Counted from the first letter of the stretch, positions 46,945-58,470 are shown. The stretch is 64,000 nt of DNA from Orientallactaga sibirica (GCA_036365145.1 JAEOAD010000015.1:9107501-9171500); one strand, 5' to 3'. Numbers and translations are program-made. Notes: a model not told the origin generated them from the sequence alone.

Positions 46945-47560
46945 GAATACAAAAAAGCTTTATTTGACATTTACATTTTCAGTCATGCATGAAAATTCTT
47001 TAACAGTTCAGCAGTTCAAATAAAACTAAATTCTTCTACTGAGGTTGTTCATACCAACTGGCTCCCCCTAATTTCACTCCTTCTTTCTTCTCTGCTTTAG
47101 TATTTTTTTCTCAACATGAGTTACTCTCTCAACTATGTTTACTTTATAGAGAATATCAAACAATAATAAAGATACTTAAGGATTAATCCATTTGGGGAAT
47201 AGAATGAACCTACCTTCCTTCAGGCTGAGACTCTTCAGTGTCACAAGTTCTTGTCCAGAGTTTGTATGTTCTTTGACTTGCTAATACAGAGTGTGATTCT
47301 CTTTACTTATCTGAGCCAAATTTTGAAGTCCTTGCATCCTTCCCTGGAACTCACACATGAGATTAAACACTGTGTCATTCTTTCTGTTCCCTCAAACCTC
47401 ATCTTCTTTGTAGCTGCTAACTAGATAGGGCTGGAAGGGCATCCTGCTTGTAAAATGAAAGAAGGACTCATGAATCCTGAGCAGGAGTTTCATGCTGTCT
47501 ATACTAGTGTGAAATTATCTACTGATTTCACTTAGTAAACAGGCAGTAGTTGAAACTGGT
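46945..47560 (-). pseudogene. Possible processed retrocopy of an unidentified coiled-coil protein
   Basis: On the minus strand, one frame from about 47493 down to 47200 reads MKLLLRIHES at its start, later LMCEFQGRMQGLQNLAQISK, and then VKEHTNSGQELVTLKSLSLK, with only two stops. It is rich in Glu, Gln, Leu and Lys as in coiled coils. About 200 bases further, the strand ends in a 3'UTR-like stretch with TCAAATAAAGCTTTTTTG (AATAAA signal near 46960) followed by a CA repeat that may have grown from the tail. A 3' exon-like structure without introns fits a processed pseudogene. I do not recognise the parent gene, and no target duplication was found, so this is tentative. Confidence 0.35.
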
Positions 47561-48262
47561 TGTTCCTAAGACCATCAGAGAGACTCTATGGAAGAAATGG
47601 CAATGCTTTAGTGTTGGGATTAACTGTTCTGCTGCTGGGAGGTGGACCTGTCCACCTAAGCACTGCTTTTCTGGTGCCAATGAAGGGAGCTTCTGAAGAA
47701 AGGCAAATCTGTGTGGTTACAACACTCATTATTAATGCACAGCATATATTATTCAAAATAAGCAATTATCTCAAAAAAAACAAAAGTATTTGCATTTCCC
47801 ATGAGAAAATCTGCCCCTCCAAGGGAGCTGATTTTAAAGTGCAAAACCTCTGACTTGAGCAGAAAGAGTATTACATTCTCTCTGCAGGACAAAATTCACA
47901 AGATTTAGGTACATGACACTGCTCTACATGCTGATCCTGCACAGCCTGATTTTCCTCACTTCCCACACATGCCCAAGATGCTCTTTGCTCCTGATCTGAA
48001 GTTAACTTCTTATTTAAAAGAGATTGATGTAAGTGGCAGTGTAAAAATTACAATGAGAAGTGTTAAAAATGAAAGAAAAGAACACTATAAATTTAATTTC
48101 CTATCAATTACCCTGAACTTGGTTACTGTTTATATAAAACATCTTGTTGAGGCCTTAATTATGGAAATGACTCATTTGCCTAAATCCTTTACTAAGTTCC
48201 AATTATGCAGTTTTCCAGAATGTCCAGAGCAATGGTTTTCAAATTTTCAAAAACATCCAAAT
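47561..48262. other. Unassigned sequence
   Basis: Open frames of 97 and 141 codons (47560-47853, 47969-48394, plus) lack recognisable domains. The second translates through a TG repeat and is treated as chance. Confidence 0.4.
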
Positions 48263-48296
48263 TTGTGTGTGTGTGTGTGTGTTTGTGTGTGTGTTT
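48263..48296. repeat. (TG)n microsatellite
   Basis: About 34 bases of TG repeat interrupted by two TTTG units. Confidence 0.95.
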
Positions 48297-50443
48297 GTAA
48301 GCAAATAGATATTGTGAGTTCCCAGCACCATAATTTCTTATTCAATAGGCCTGAGCTGAAGAACAATTATTTATATTCCTTAAAAAATGCCTAGGTAATT
48401 ATAAAGCCATGATTCCTAGCCTTGTGCAGTAATAGAGAACCATAGTATAGTCCAGATTGACATTTGATGTGCCAGTAATATACATGTTGGAATTCTAAAA
48501 CTTTTGCAAAATAGAATATAGAACACAGTATTAATTATTTCATATGATTAAATCTTGAAATAATACTTTCAATATTTTGTAATTTTTTAAATGTTTATTT
48601 GTTATGCTCATAATGTGAACACAATCATGTTGGTGCCTTCAATAGCCTCCTCCTTGTCCTCATCCCTCCAAACGGACCCTCCTAGTCGGGGAATATGGGT
48701 CGTGCATTGTGGGGGGTAGCCATCAGTTATGTGGAAGAGGCAATGTCTCTGTACATAATGACCCAACTTGTGGCTCTAACAATCTTTCTGCCCCCTTTTC
48801 CATGAATTTCTCTGAGCCATGTTGGGTTAGTTTTAGGTCTACTTCAGTTATCAGGTCTTGGAAGCCTCTGTTTCTCTGAATATCTGGTTTAGTAGAAAGT
48901 TGAATATTCTCTGTGTCTATCTCCTTCAGCCTTGTGCTGGTGCCCATTTACCCAGTTACTCTATGTTTTCAGCTGGGACCCTGGATAGGCTGATCCTCTC
49001 CTCAGGTTCTGCATCCATCTGAAAAAAGAAGCAAGTTCTCCAATGGAGCGAGAAGTCAGCACTGGGTATCTGGGATAACCATTATTATTTTAGAGAGAAT
49101 TTTATATGTGCAAGCTCTCTTGTAGCCCACAATTAATGGGAGCTTGATATTGGAGAACAGGCTCATTTTTTTGGACATGGTTTTGACTTGTTTCCCAGTT
49201 CCAGCTATGAGTTCCATTCCACTGAGCAAATCTGTTAGCCAAACCAAGAGCAGTTGGTTACCCACCATGGCTGTGTGCCACTATTGCACTTGTGTGAGCA
49301 TCACACCAGGTTGTTTACAGCTGAGTAATTTAGACTATGAGTTGTTTGGACAGATGTCAGCCATTTTACATCAGTCACTCATGTAGCACATTCTGGCACT
49401 AAGCAAGCTAATTATCTAGGGACTGACTTTCTTCCAGATTCCAGCCAGGTCACTCCATGTTCTGTCCCAACAGCATATGGTGTCTTTGGCACTAGGGGCT
49501 TACCATTAACCTTTGGTGGGTCATTAAGAACTCTGACAGAAATCTGTCTTCTTTTGGGAAGCCTTGTAGGTCTCTCTGATCAATAGCTCATTGTGAAGTT
49601 AACTGCATGTTTGTACTGGGAATTACAGGTCAGTGCCAAGGAAGAAGAAGGGAGAAAAAGATAGGTAATATAAAGGAGAAAGAGAACAGAGAGAGAAGAG
49701 GGGAGAGAGAGAGAGAGAGAGAGAGAGGGGGAGAGAGAAACAGGAGAATAATAAGGTTAGTCTTCATGATATCCTCTTCAGGCCCTGTGGTTCATGTATT
49801 CCTTCTAAGGAAATGCTGAAGGTTCAACCTTTTAGTCTGTCTTTCAGGATATAGGATTTTATGGTACCATTTCAATTTGGGTTCCAATTTGTGTTCCTTC
49901 CCACCCTTACCCTCCCCTCCCATCCCACCCTTCCTATTGTCCCATCCTCAAGATACTTATTGGGTATGTCAGCATTTCAGGCAGATTCAGGTTAGGAACC
50001 ACAGATGAGTGTGACCATGTGATGATTATCTTTCTGTAATTGGGTGAGCTCTCTGAGAATGATCTGTTCCAAGTTCAACCATTTTTCTTCAAATTTCATT
50101 GTATCATTTTTCCTTACTGCTATGTAGAATTCCATCGAATAGATATACCTCATCTTGGTTATCCATTCATCTAATGATGTACATCTGGTTTGATTCTAGC
50201 TCTTATCTATTATGAATTGAGCAGCTATAAACATGGTTGAGCAAATATCTTTGATCTGAGGCTTGGAGCTTTTAGGGTAAATGCCCAGTAAGGGAATAAG
50301 TGGGCCTCTTGGTACCTGTATAGTCATCCTTTTTAGGAGTCTCCATATTGCTTTCCATAGTGGTTGTACCATCTTAAATTCCCACCAACAGTGAAAGAGG
50401 GTTCCTCTTTCTCCACAGCCTCACCAGCTTTTGTTGTCATTAG

Positions 50444-50556
50444 ATTTTTTAAATTTAATTTTATTTATTTATTTTATTTATATTATTCTGATTTTACATT
50501 CATAGTATTGGTTCCATTGTCCTCCTCCCTGTCCTCCCTCTTTCAAAGTTAGCTAT
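50444..50556 (-). mobile_element. Short L1 3'-tail insertion, minus
   Basis: TTTTTTAAATTTAATTTTATTT followed by TTACATTCATAGTATTGG and CCTCCTCCCTGTCCTCCCTC interrupts the L1-E ORF2 C-terminal text, which resumes at TTAGCTATCCTTACC. It resembles the L1-E tail itself (48570-48660, CCTCCTCCTTGTCCTCATC). It is a very short 5'-truncated L1 insertion of about 110 bp. Confidence 0.6.
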
Positions 50557-52708
50557 CCTTACCAGGGTAAGGTGGAATCACCTACTTGTTTGAATTTGCA
50601 TTTCCCTGATGATTAGGGATGTTGAACATTTTCTTAAGTGTGTGTTTCCCATTTGATTTCTTCTTCTGAGAACTCCCTGTACAGTTCTCTGTCCCATTTT
50701 GTGAGTGGGTTGTTTGATATTTTATTGTTTAGGTTTTTGAGTTCTTTGTAGATTCTAGTGGTTAGGCCTCTGTTAGTTGTATAGCTGGTAAAAATTTTCT
50801 CCTGTTCTGTGGGTAATCTGTTGGCTCTGGTTATTTTATGTTTGTCTGAGAAAAAAGCTTTTCAGATTAATGAGGTCCCAATGGTCGAGTGATTGTTTAA
50901 TTTGCTGAGCTACTGGGGATTTGTTCAGGAAGTCTTTTCCCACTCCTATATCATTGAAAATTCCTCCTATTTTTTTCCTCCAGTAGTAGCAGCATTTCCA
51001 GTCTTATATTGAGGTCTTTGAACCATTTTGACTTGATTTTTGTGTATGACAAGATCTGTGGATTGAGTTTCATTTTCCTACACATGGTTGTCCAGTTTGT
51101 CCAGCACCATTTGTTGAAGATGCTGCATTTTTCCATTCTACATTGTTAGGGACTTTGTCAAATATCAACTAATTATAGTTAGTTGACCCAATTCTGGGAC
51201 CTCAATTCTGTTCCATTGGTCTATATTCCTGTTTTTATGGCAGTACCATGTTGTAGTATAGCTTTAGATCAGATACAGTGATGTCTTCAGAGGTGTTTCT
51301 TTTGCTGAGGATATGCTTGGATATCTGAGGCTTTCTGCCATTCCATATCAATTTTGAGATCATATTTTCAATCTCTGTGAAGAAATAAGTTGGGATTTTT
51401 ATTGGTATTGTGTTAATTTTGTATAAATTTTGGTATGGTTTCCATTTCCACAATGTTAATTCTTCCTATTCAGGAGCATTGGAGGTCTTTCCATTTTCTC
51501 AAGTCCTCCTCAATTTCCTTCTTTAGTGTTTTTATGTTTTCATTATATAATTCTTTCACATCCTTGGTTAATGCTATTCCAAGGCATTTTGTTTTATTTT
51601 ATTTTATTTTTGTTGCTATTGAAAATGGGACAGTTTTGCTTATTTCTTTTTCTGTATCTTTGTCTTTTGAATATAGGAAGGCTACTGATTTTTGTGCATC
51701 GATCTTGTATCCTGCTACTTTTCTTAAGGAGTTAATCACTATTAAGGGTTTTGAGATGGAGGTTCTCAGGACACTTATGTATAAAATCATGTCATCTGTA
51801 AATAGGGCTAATTTAACTTCTTCCTTTCCAATTTGTATCCATTTTACTTCTTTCTCCTGTCTTATTGCTTGAACTAGGACTTCCAGCACTATGTTGAAGA
51901 GCAGAGTTGAGAGTGGACACCCCTGTCATGTTCCTGATCTCAATGGGAATTCCTTCAGTCTCTCCTCATTAAGTATTATTTGGGCTTTAGGAGCTTCATA
52001 TATACCCTTTATTATATTGAGACACAAGCCAGCCATGCCTATTGTCTCCAATGTTTTGATCATGAAGTGTTGTTGTATTTTGTCAAAGGCCTTTTCTGCA
52101 TCTATAGAAATGATCATATGGCTTTTGTGTTTAAGCTTATTTATGTGGTGTATTACATTGACAGATTTCTGTATGTTGAACCACCCTTGCATTCCTGGGA
52201 TGAAGCCTACTTGGTCCAGGTGGATAATGCATTTGCTGTGTTGATGAATTCAGTTTGCAAAGATTTTGTTCTGGATCTTTGTATCTAAGTTCATCAGGGA
52301 TATATAGCTATAGTTTTCTTTTCTTGTGGCATCTCTGCCTGGTTTTGGTATTAGGGTGATGCTAGCTTCAAAGAAGGAGTTGGGGATTTTTCCTTGTTTT
52401 CCAATTGTTTGGCACAGTTTGAGAAAAAATGGTTTCAGTTCTTCCATGAAGGTTTCATAGAATTCATCTGAGAAGCCATCTGGTCCTGAACTCTACTTTT
52501 TGGGGAAATGTTTGATTACCTTTTCAATCTTGATGGGTGTGATAGGTTTGTTTAGGAGATCAATCTGCCCTGGGTTTAGCTTTGGTAGGTGGCATGTATG
52601 CAAGAACTCACCCATTTCCTCCATATTGTCCTGTTTTGTTTGTGGAGTAAAGGTTTTTGAAATAAGTCCTGATGATTCTTCCAATTTCACTCATGTCTGT
52701 TGTGATCT

Positions 52709-52855
52709 CTTTTTTTTTTTTTTTATTTTTTTTTTTTTTTTGGTTTTTCAAGGTAGGGTCTCACTCTAGCTCAGGCTGACCTGGAATTCACTCTGTAGTC
52801 TCAGGGTGGCCTTGAATTCACAGCAATCCTCCTACATATGCCTCCCAAGTGCTGA
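52709..52855 (-). repeat. B1 SINE, minus, in L1-E
   Basis: Long T runs, TCAAGGTAGGGTCTCACTCT, CTGTAGTCTCAGGGTGGCC and TCCCAAGTGCTG, then truncated before the GGGATTAAAGG head. Confidence 0.93.
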
Positions 52856-53177
52856 ATTTTCTTAATTGTCTTCTTAGTTTCCAGTTCATTAATTTCTGCT
52901 CTGATCTTAATTATTTCTTTCCATCTGGAGTTTTGGGGTTGGCTTCTTCTTGTTTTTCCAATGGATTTAGGTGAATGGTTAGGTTATGATTTGGGATCTC
53001 TCTGTCCTTGTTATGAAGTCATTTAGTGCTATGGATTGTCCCCTAAGGACTGCCTTCATTGTGTCTGATAAGTTTTGGTGTCATTGATGTGTTCTCATTA
53101 TCATTCAATTCTAGAAATTTTGCAATTTTATTTTTTATTTCATCCACAACCCATTTATTGTTTAAAAATGTGTTCTT

Positions 53178-53397
53178 GGGCTTGGGAGATAGCTTAATGG
53201 TTATGGTGCTTGCATGTTAAGCCTAAGGACCCCAGTTCGATTCTCAAGACCCCACGTAAGCCAGATGCACAAGGGGGCACACACATCTGGAATTCATTTG
53301 CAGTGGCCAGAGGCCCTGACGCTCTCATTCTCTCTCTCCCTCTCTCTCTTTCCCTCTCTCTGTCTCAAATAAATAAATAAATAAATAAATAATTTTT
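53178..53397 (+). repeat. Dip-type SINE (short form), plus, with TSD
   Basis: GGGCTTGGGAGATAGCTTAATGG head, CCAGTTCGATTCTCAAGACC, CAGTGGCCAGAGGCCCTGAC, CTCTCT tract and (AAAT)n tail. AAAAATGTGTTCTT at 53164-53177 and AAAAATGCATTCTT at 53398-53411 form a 14-bp duplication with two differences. Confidence 0.94.
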
Positions 53398-54355
53398 AAA
53401 AATGCATTCTTCAGTTTCCAGGTGCTGGTGGGATTCCTGGCATACCTCTTATTGTTAATTTCTAGCATTACAGCATTGTGGTCTAATATAATGCAGGAAA
53501 TTATGTAGATTTTCCTAAAACTATGGAGGCAGGCTTTGTGGCCCAGTATATGATCTATTTTAGAGGAGAATCCATGGGCTACTGATAAGAATGTGTAATC
53601 TGTGGATTTGGGGTAGAAGTTTCTGTAGATGTCTGTTAGGTTTAATTGTTCTATGGTGTTGTTGCACTCTCTTACTGTCCTGTTAATTTTCTGTTGGGAT
53701 GATCTATGTATTACTGATAGTGGAGTATTGAAGTCCTCAACTATGGTGGTGGTTATTTCTGTTTTTCAGTGTTTTATTAGTTATAGGTTTTGTTTTGCTG
53801 AATTATGGTGAACCTCTGTTTGGGTTTGTGTAAAGATATGCAAAAAGACTGATGATTGTGACCTTTTGGCTGATTTTCTCTTGTTGCTATCATTCCCTCT
53901 GATTGGCCCTGTGAAGCAGGCTGGCTTTATGGAACTTCCTCTGATCTGTAAGCTTTTGATTACTTTTGCCTGGTCTGGAAGTTCATCTACCTGAAGCTTT
54001 ATCATAGGTTTTGTTTTATAAATTATGGTGCACCTCAATGATTGATGATTGTGATATTCTCTTGTTTATCTTTCCCTTATTTCTCTATTTATCCAATATA
54101 AATATTTGTTTGCTTGGAATATCATTTTCCACCCTTTTACCCTGAGAAGGTGTCTGTCTTTAGTGGTGAGGTAAGTTTCTTAAAGACAGCAATTTGAGCA
54201 GTTATGTTAGTTTATGTCTCTTGTTTGGTGAAATAAGGCCATTAATATTTAGGGTAATAACCATGAGGTTTGATTTATTCCCTGTCATATTGTGGTGGCT
54301 TTTTTTTTTTTTTTTTTTTTTGGACTTTGAATTTTTTTGTGCCTTTTCTGTTTGA

Positions 54356-55543
54356 TTATTGTGATTTGCTTCTTGTAGGCTCTTGAGGTTGGTTATTTGA
54401 TTCTTCTGTGTGGAGAATTCCCTGAAGTACTCTCTGTAGATTTGGCTTTGTGTTCATATAGTTATACAGCTGAGTTTTATCATGGAAAGTTGTTCTTTTA
54501 CCATCTATTGTGAGGGATGCTTTTGCTGGGTAGAGTAATTTGGGTTGGAAGCCATAAGTTCTTAGACTTTGCAGTGTTCCATTCCAGGGCCTTCTGGTTT
54601 TCAGTGTTTCCATTGAGAAGTCTGAAGTAATTCTGATGGGGTGACTTTTATATGTAATGTGTTGTTTCTCCCTAGCTGCTTTTAGGACTTTCTCATTGTT
54701 ATTGATATTTAGAGTCTTAATGATATGTCCTGGAGAATTTCTCCTTTGGTCCAGTCTGTTTGGAGTTCTGTTAGCTTCTTATAACTTGATGGGACTTTCT
54801 TTTGAGAGAGTGTGAAAGTTTTCTTCTATAATTTTGTTGAATAAGTTCTCCATGCCTTTGGTCTAAATTTCTTCCCCTTCTGGCATCCCCATGATCCTAA
54901 TGTTGTGTCATTTAAGAGTATCCCACATTTCCTACATGTTCTGTTCACAAAAAATTTTGAACTTATTGAAACTTTTGGATTCACAAGTTGTTTCTTCTGT
55001 TTTGTCTTCCAGTTCCTGTTTCTATCTTCCACATGGCTGACTTGATTATTGGGAGCTTCTATAGTGTTTTTGGCTTGTTCAATTTGGTTTGTATTTTCTA
55101 CTGATTTTTTATGTATAGTTTCCATCCCTCTGTTGAGTTTCCTTTTCACATCATTTTCTGATTTTCTTAATGCTTCTTGGAATTCATCCTTACATTTATT
55201 TATGTCTTCATTGAGCCAAGCTAGCTCATTATTGAGGTCTTCTCTTTTTTCACTCTCCTTCAAATCATTTAACTCTCTTTGGAGCCCTTCCTGGTTCATT
55301 TCTATTATGTCTAATCCAGCAAGAACAGCATTCACACAATTATTGGCCCTTTCTTGATTTTCTGCAAGTTCTGCTATTTTCTTGGCCAGGGTTGCATTGC
55401 TTGAGTTCATTTTGGAGTTCTGATCTGATTATCTCTTCTATGTTTTGATTAGAGACATACATTGTGGGACCAGGCAATATTGTTGGAGTAACTTGCATCT
55501 GATTTTTCATGTTATTCCTTTTTTTCTGTGGTCTACCCATCAT
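54356..55543 (-). pseudogene. L1-E ORF1 remnant (coiled-coil RNA-binding protein)
   Basis: Three frame-shifted pieces on the minus strand give the standard ORF1 layout. The N-terminal segment is 55340-55543 (MGRPQKKRN at the start, chosen because it aligns with the L1-B start). The long coiled-coil segment is 54826-55410, beginning MNSSNATLAKKIAELAEN and containing REDLNNELAWLNEDINKC, with regular Leu/Glu/Lys heptads. The C-terminal domain is 54356-54613, with RRPWNGTLQSLRTYGFQP and LQRVLQGILHTEESNNQ. ORF1 protein normally forms trimers and coats L1 RNA. Breaks are near 55340-55410 and 54620-54830. The latter gap holds the RNA-recognition part in degraded form. Confidence 0.87.
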
Positions 55544-56800
55544 AGTGAAGGAATATTGATTAATTTAGGATGAAGCTGTAGTTTACCTTCAAGTGTCTTT
55601 AGTGATTGTTCCCTTTTATTTTGCTTCGATTAGCCTTCTGATGGCAGTGGGGCCTGCCAGCTCAGAGAGTGGGAGCCCATGAGGATTTTCTAAGGGTATG
55701 ATTTTCTTTGCTGGCTTGGGGTATGGGAGTGTGTAGTCAGGTGGCCTGAGAGGCAGGGGGAACAATGAGACAAAGCAGACTGCTGTTGCAGCTGGGCTGC
55801 ATGGGAGGGGGAGTATGGATATGAGTTGTAGTTCCATGATGCTGAGGTTTGAGGGGATGGGACAGTGGGTCTGTTGGGACTATGTTGCAGGGAGTGGCTG
55901 GTATTGCAGGGCCCTGTGACAAGACAGAGCAGGGATATGGGACTGCTACAGGTCAGGTGAAGCACATGGGGGGAATTGGTGATGGTTCAGGTGGGGTGGC
56001 CAGAAAGGGGAGGGAGTGGTGAATAATAGCTTTTGGCCTGGGTGTGGGTCCCACAGGGGGGGTAGGAAGGAAAGGGTGGGGCATCAAGGGAAATGGCATT
56101 TGAATTGGTAGTTTCCATGCCTAGGGGTGGGGGCTTGCGGTGCTGGAGCTGGTGTGTGGGGTTTTCATGCCTGTGGGTGGGGGTGGCTGGCATTGATGGG
56201 AACAGAGCTGGTGTGTGGGGTTCCCATGCCTGGGAGTGGCACAGTGTGAGGGGCATGGAGCTGATGTGTGGGGGCCTAGTGCCAGGGGGTTGGGGCAGTG
56301 GTGAGAGGGGAAGTTCTTGAGTGGAGTTCCTGCACTGGGGGTGGCGGGGTGTCAGCAAGTGTGGGAGGAAGTTCACCAGTGGAGTTCCTGTACCTGGGGA
56401 TGGTGATGGGGCGGCAGAGAGTGGAAAGAACAAGTGGAGTTCACACGTGCACAGAGGGTTGTGGTGGAACTGTGTGGGGAACAGAGGAGTGGAGCTTCTA
56501 TGTCCATGGAGGGTGGGGGTAGGACAGTGAAGGGAGCAGGGATAGTGGAGTTCTCACACACAAGGAGGGTGGGATGCTGAGGAGGACTGAGTGAGTGGAG
56601 TTCCTATGTGAATGGAGGGTGGGTTTGGGCAGCAAAGGGGGTAGAGCAAGTGGAGTTCCTGTGGGCATGGAGGGTGGGGGTGGGACACCAAGTAGATGAA
56701 GGGAATGGAGTTCCTGCCCACATGTAATGTGGGGGTGGGGTGGCATGGGTGATGGAGCTTGCTTGTGGAGCTCCATGGCTGAGCAATCCTACCACAGGAA
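55544..56800 (-). promoter_or_regulatory. L1-E 5'UTR with tandem monomers (internal promoter)
   Basis: Strongly GC-rich and G-rich on the plus strand, in contrast to the AT-rich surroundings. It starts immediately upstream of ORF1. The distal half is a tandem array (listed separately); the proximal part (55544-56100) is a unique linker. In mouse, L1 5'UTRs of monomer plus tether type act as RNA polymerase II promoters. By analogy this is the L1-E promoter; activity is inferred. Confidence 0.7.
56146..56764 (-). repeat. Tandem array of about 55-bp monomers in L1-E 5'UTR
   Basis: Units that begin GTGGAGTTC or a close variant start at 56321, 56379, 56434, 56489, 56545, 56595, 56650, 56705 and 56752 (steps 58, 55, 55, 56, 50, 55, 55, 47). 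A variant type with GAGCTGGTGTGTGGGG starts at 56146, 56205 and 56258. Most units also carry CATGGAGGGTGGGGGTGGG or a related G-rich core. The plus strand has repeated G runs that could form quadruplexes on the template strand for L1 transcription. Confidence 0.85.
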
Positions 56801-58261
56801 ATGCTAGCCTGCTGGCCTCAGTCTGCTGAGCTAATGCATGAGGAACCTGTGGCTGGGACTGCAGCTAAGGTGGCTATTTGAAGGGATTGGGGCACTGGTG
56901 GGTTACCCAAGAGCATGGGAATCAGAGGATTCCCTACTTTGCTCTTCCACACCCTCCCACTGAACCGTAATGAACTCTAAAGGTCTTGCCTTTCCTTCCC
57001 TGCCAGGTGAGGCATGTTTACACGGATTCCATCTTGACCAGAAGCCAGCTTTTTTTTATTTTGAGTTAAGCACTATATATTTCCAAAATCAATCTTACCT
57101 ACTTTTTAATTTCTACTTTCAAACATGGCTATTTGAAAGTTTCATGTTGTACATGTTTATATCAGACAGGCATAGGTCAAGGATGGAATAGTTCCAACAT
57201 TACATGGAGGTAAAAGTAGCTTTAAAGTGTGATTATCCAACTTTTGATTGCACTAAGATTCTAGGGAAACATCAGAATCACACTGACATCCAAGAGCTGT
57301 GACATGGCTATGATGATGCAACCCAGACAAAAGGGTGTGTCTTCAAAGAGGGAACTTGATGAGCTTAAGTCAGGCAAAGAGCAATTTGTAGAATCAGGTG
57401 AGAGTCCAAACATGGCATTCTTTTTGTCTAGTTTGTATGTGCTAAAAGTCTGTGTAATGGAGTTCTAATTATTCCCTGCATTCTAGCTTTATGTATACAA
57501 TTTATTGAGGAGGATTGCCTGCTCAGCAAGACCAAGAAATATGATTTTGGACATGATGCTGCACCAACGTATATTATCTAAATAAACATAATAAATGACA
57601 GAATGAAAACATCTTAAGTATTTTTTATTCCCTTAAACTAAAGACAAAGCAATTTCTAGCTACTGTGGGGATAGCATTGTAAGCACGGTGACATATCCAA
57701 ACTGTTCCTGAACAAATTACAAGGATGTTGGAGCTATAATAGTTTCAGAACATATGTATAACTTATATTTCTTGAATATTTGCACAAAAAGTTCATACTT
57801 TAAAGACACAAAGCAATCCTACAATTATGAATTTTTCAAATTTATTTTACTGAGCACAAGGAATTATTTTTTTAGTATGCATTTACTTTTTGTATATTAA
57901 GTTTCTATAAAAACCACTTGTGGAGAAGCTCATCTGGCTGCAAGTGGCTTCTTGCTTATCACTACCCTGTGGACCAAGCGAGCAGAAGGAAGAAATGTTT
58001 ATTTGATAAGCTATGTAGACAAAGCCTCTCTAATACTAGATTTTCCTTCTCTATTAATCTCAGAAAATAGGAAAATATTTGACCAGGTTTGTCTAAGCCT
58101 TTCTGGAATCAACAAAACCAAGTACTTCCAGGTGAGATCTCTGCTTGGCAAATTCTTTCCAGGATTTATCACCATCTGGACTTCTTCATGGGATTCTCAG
58201 TTTTCCCATAAAGACACATCAGGTTGGTAGAGTGATTCTCAAGTTCAAGCCCAAGGTTGCT
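56801..58261. other. Unassigned sequence
   Basis: 56801-56980 may be the distal edge of the L1-E 5'UTR. Beyond that no repeat or gene was recognised. The 92-codon frame at 57952-58230 has no known motif. Confidence 0.4.
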
Positions 58262-58470
58262 CTTGATCAATGATTGAGTCCATTTTTGCTGCTATGTAGC
58301 TATCAGAGACTTGGTAATTTAGACATGATAAAAATACATTAGCCACAGTTCTTGGGGAATTAAATGCCCAAAATCAAGTCATTCATACTCAGTGCCTGGT
58401 CTCAAGTCTGTTTTTGCTGTGTGTTCATGTGGCTGAGGAGGCAAATGCTTATCTTCACATAAAAAAGACA
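58262..58470 (-). mobile_element. MaLR LTR remnant (MST/MLT-like), minus
   Basis: TGAGTCCATTTTTGCTGCTATG, GAGACTTGGTAATTTAGACA, CCACAGTTCTTGGGGAATTA and TTCATGTGGCTGAGGAGGC match the reverse of the 3' half of MST/THE-type LTRs ('GAGACTGGGTAATTTATAAAG', 'CATGGCTGGGGAGGC'). The right end is unclear. Confidence 0.5.

Larger units (their letters stand above)
50030..54300 (-). pseudogene. L1-E ORF2 remnant (endonuclease-RT)
   Basis: All main parts can be read in order on the minus strand. The endonuclease N-terminus near 54170-54190 reads CCL-stop-ETY, with a stop next to the catalytic Glu of the QETH motif. The RT entry region is at 52493-52690 (MEEMGEFLHTCHLPKLNPGQ). RT blocks lie at 52250-52447 ([12 protein letters not shown]) and 51926-52192 ([19 protein letters not shown]). 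The palm is at 51599-51889 with [12 protein letters not shown]; both Asp residues are present, and Thr replaces the usual Ala of FADD. Post-RT pieces are at 51235-51453 and 50951-51136, and C-terminal text at 50030-50350. Insertions at 53178-53397, 52709-52855 and 50444-50556 plus frameshifts disable it. A normal L1 ORF2 protein is about 1275 residues. Confidence 0.87.
48575..56800 (-). mobile_element. Near full-length L1 (L1-E), minus strand
   Basis: The most complete L1 here. In minus order: 5'UTR with tandem monomers (56800-55544), ORF1 (55543-54356), ORF2 (about 54300-50030), long 3'UTR (about 50030-48590) and a T-rich end on the plus strand (TTTTGTAATTTTTTAAATG at 48574). Later insertions are a Dip SINE (53178-53397), a B1 (52709-52855) and a piece of L1 tail (50444-50556). 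Stops and frameshifts prevent activity. Total without insertions is about 7.7 kb, longer than a typical rodent L1 because both UTRs are long. Confidence 0.88.

Noticed and set aside
47969..48394. 141-codon open frame
   Set aside because: It passes through a TG repeat (Cys-Val run) and has no recognisable domain or neighbouring gene signals. Treated as chance in unassigned sequence.
55987..56433. 148-codon Pro-rich open frame on the minus strand and overlapping frames on the plus strand
   Set aside because: It is a translation of the tandem monomer region of the L1-E 5'UTR. The repeat step is not a multiple of three and several frames are open on both strands, as expected for a stop-poor GC-rich repeat.
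57952..58230. 92-codon open frame upstream of the provirus
   Set aside because: No recognised family, and no promoter or splice signals that stand out. Left as unassigned sequence.
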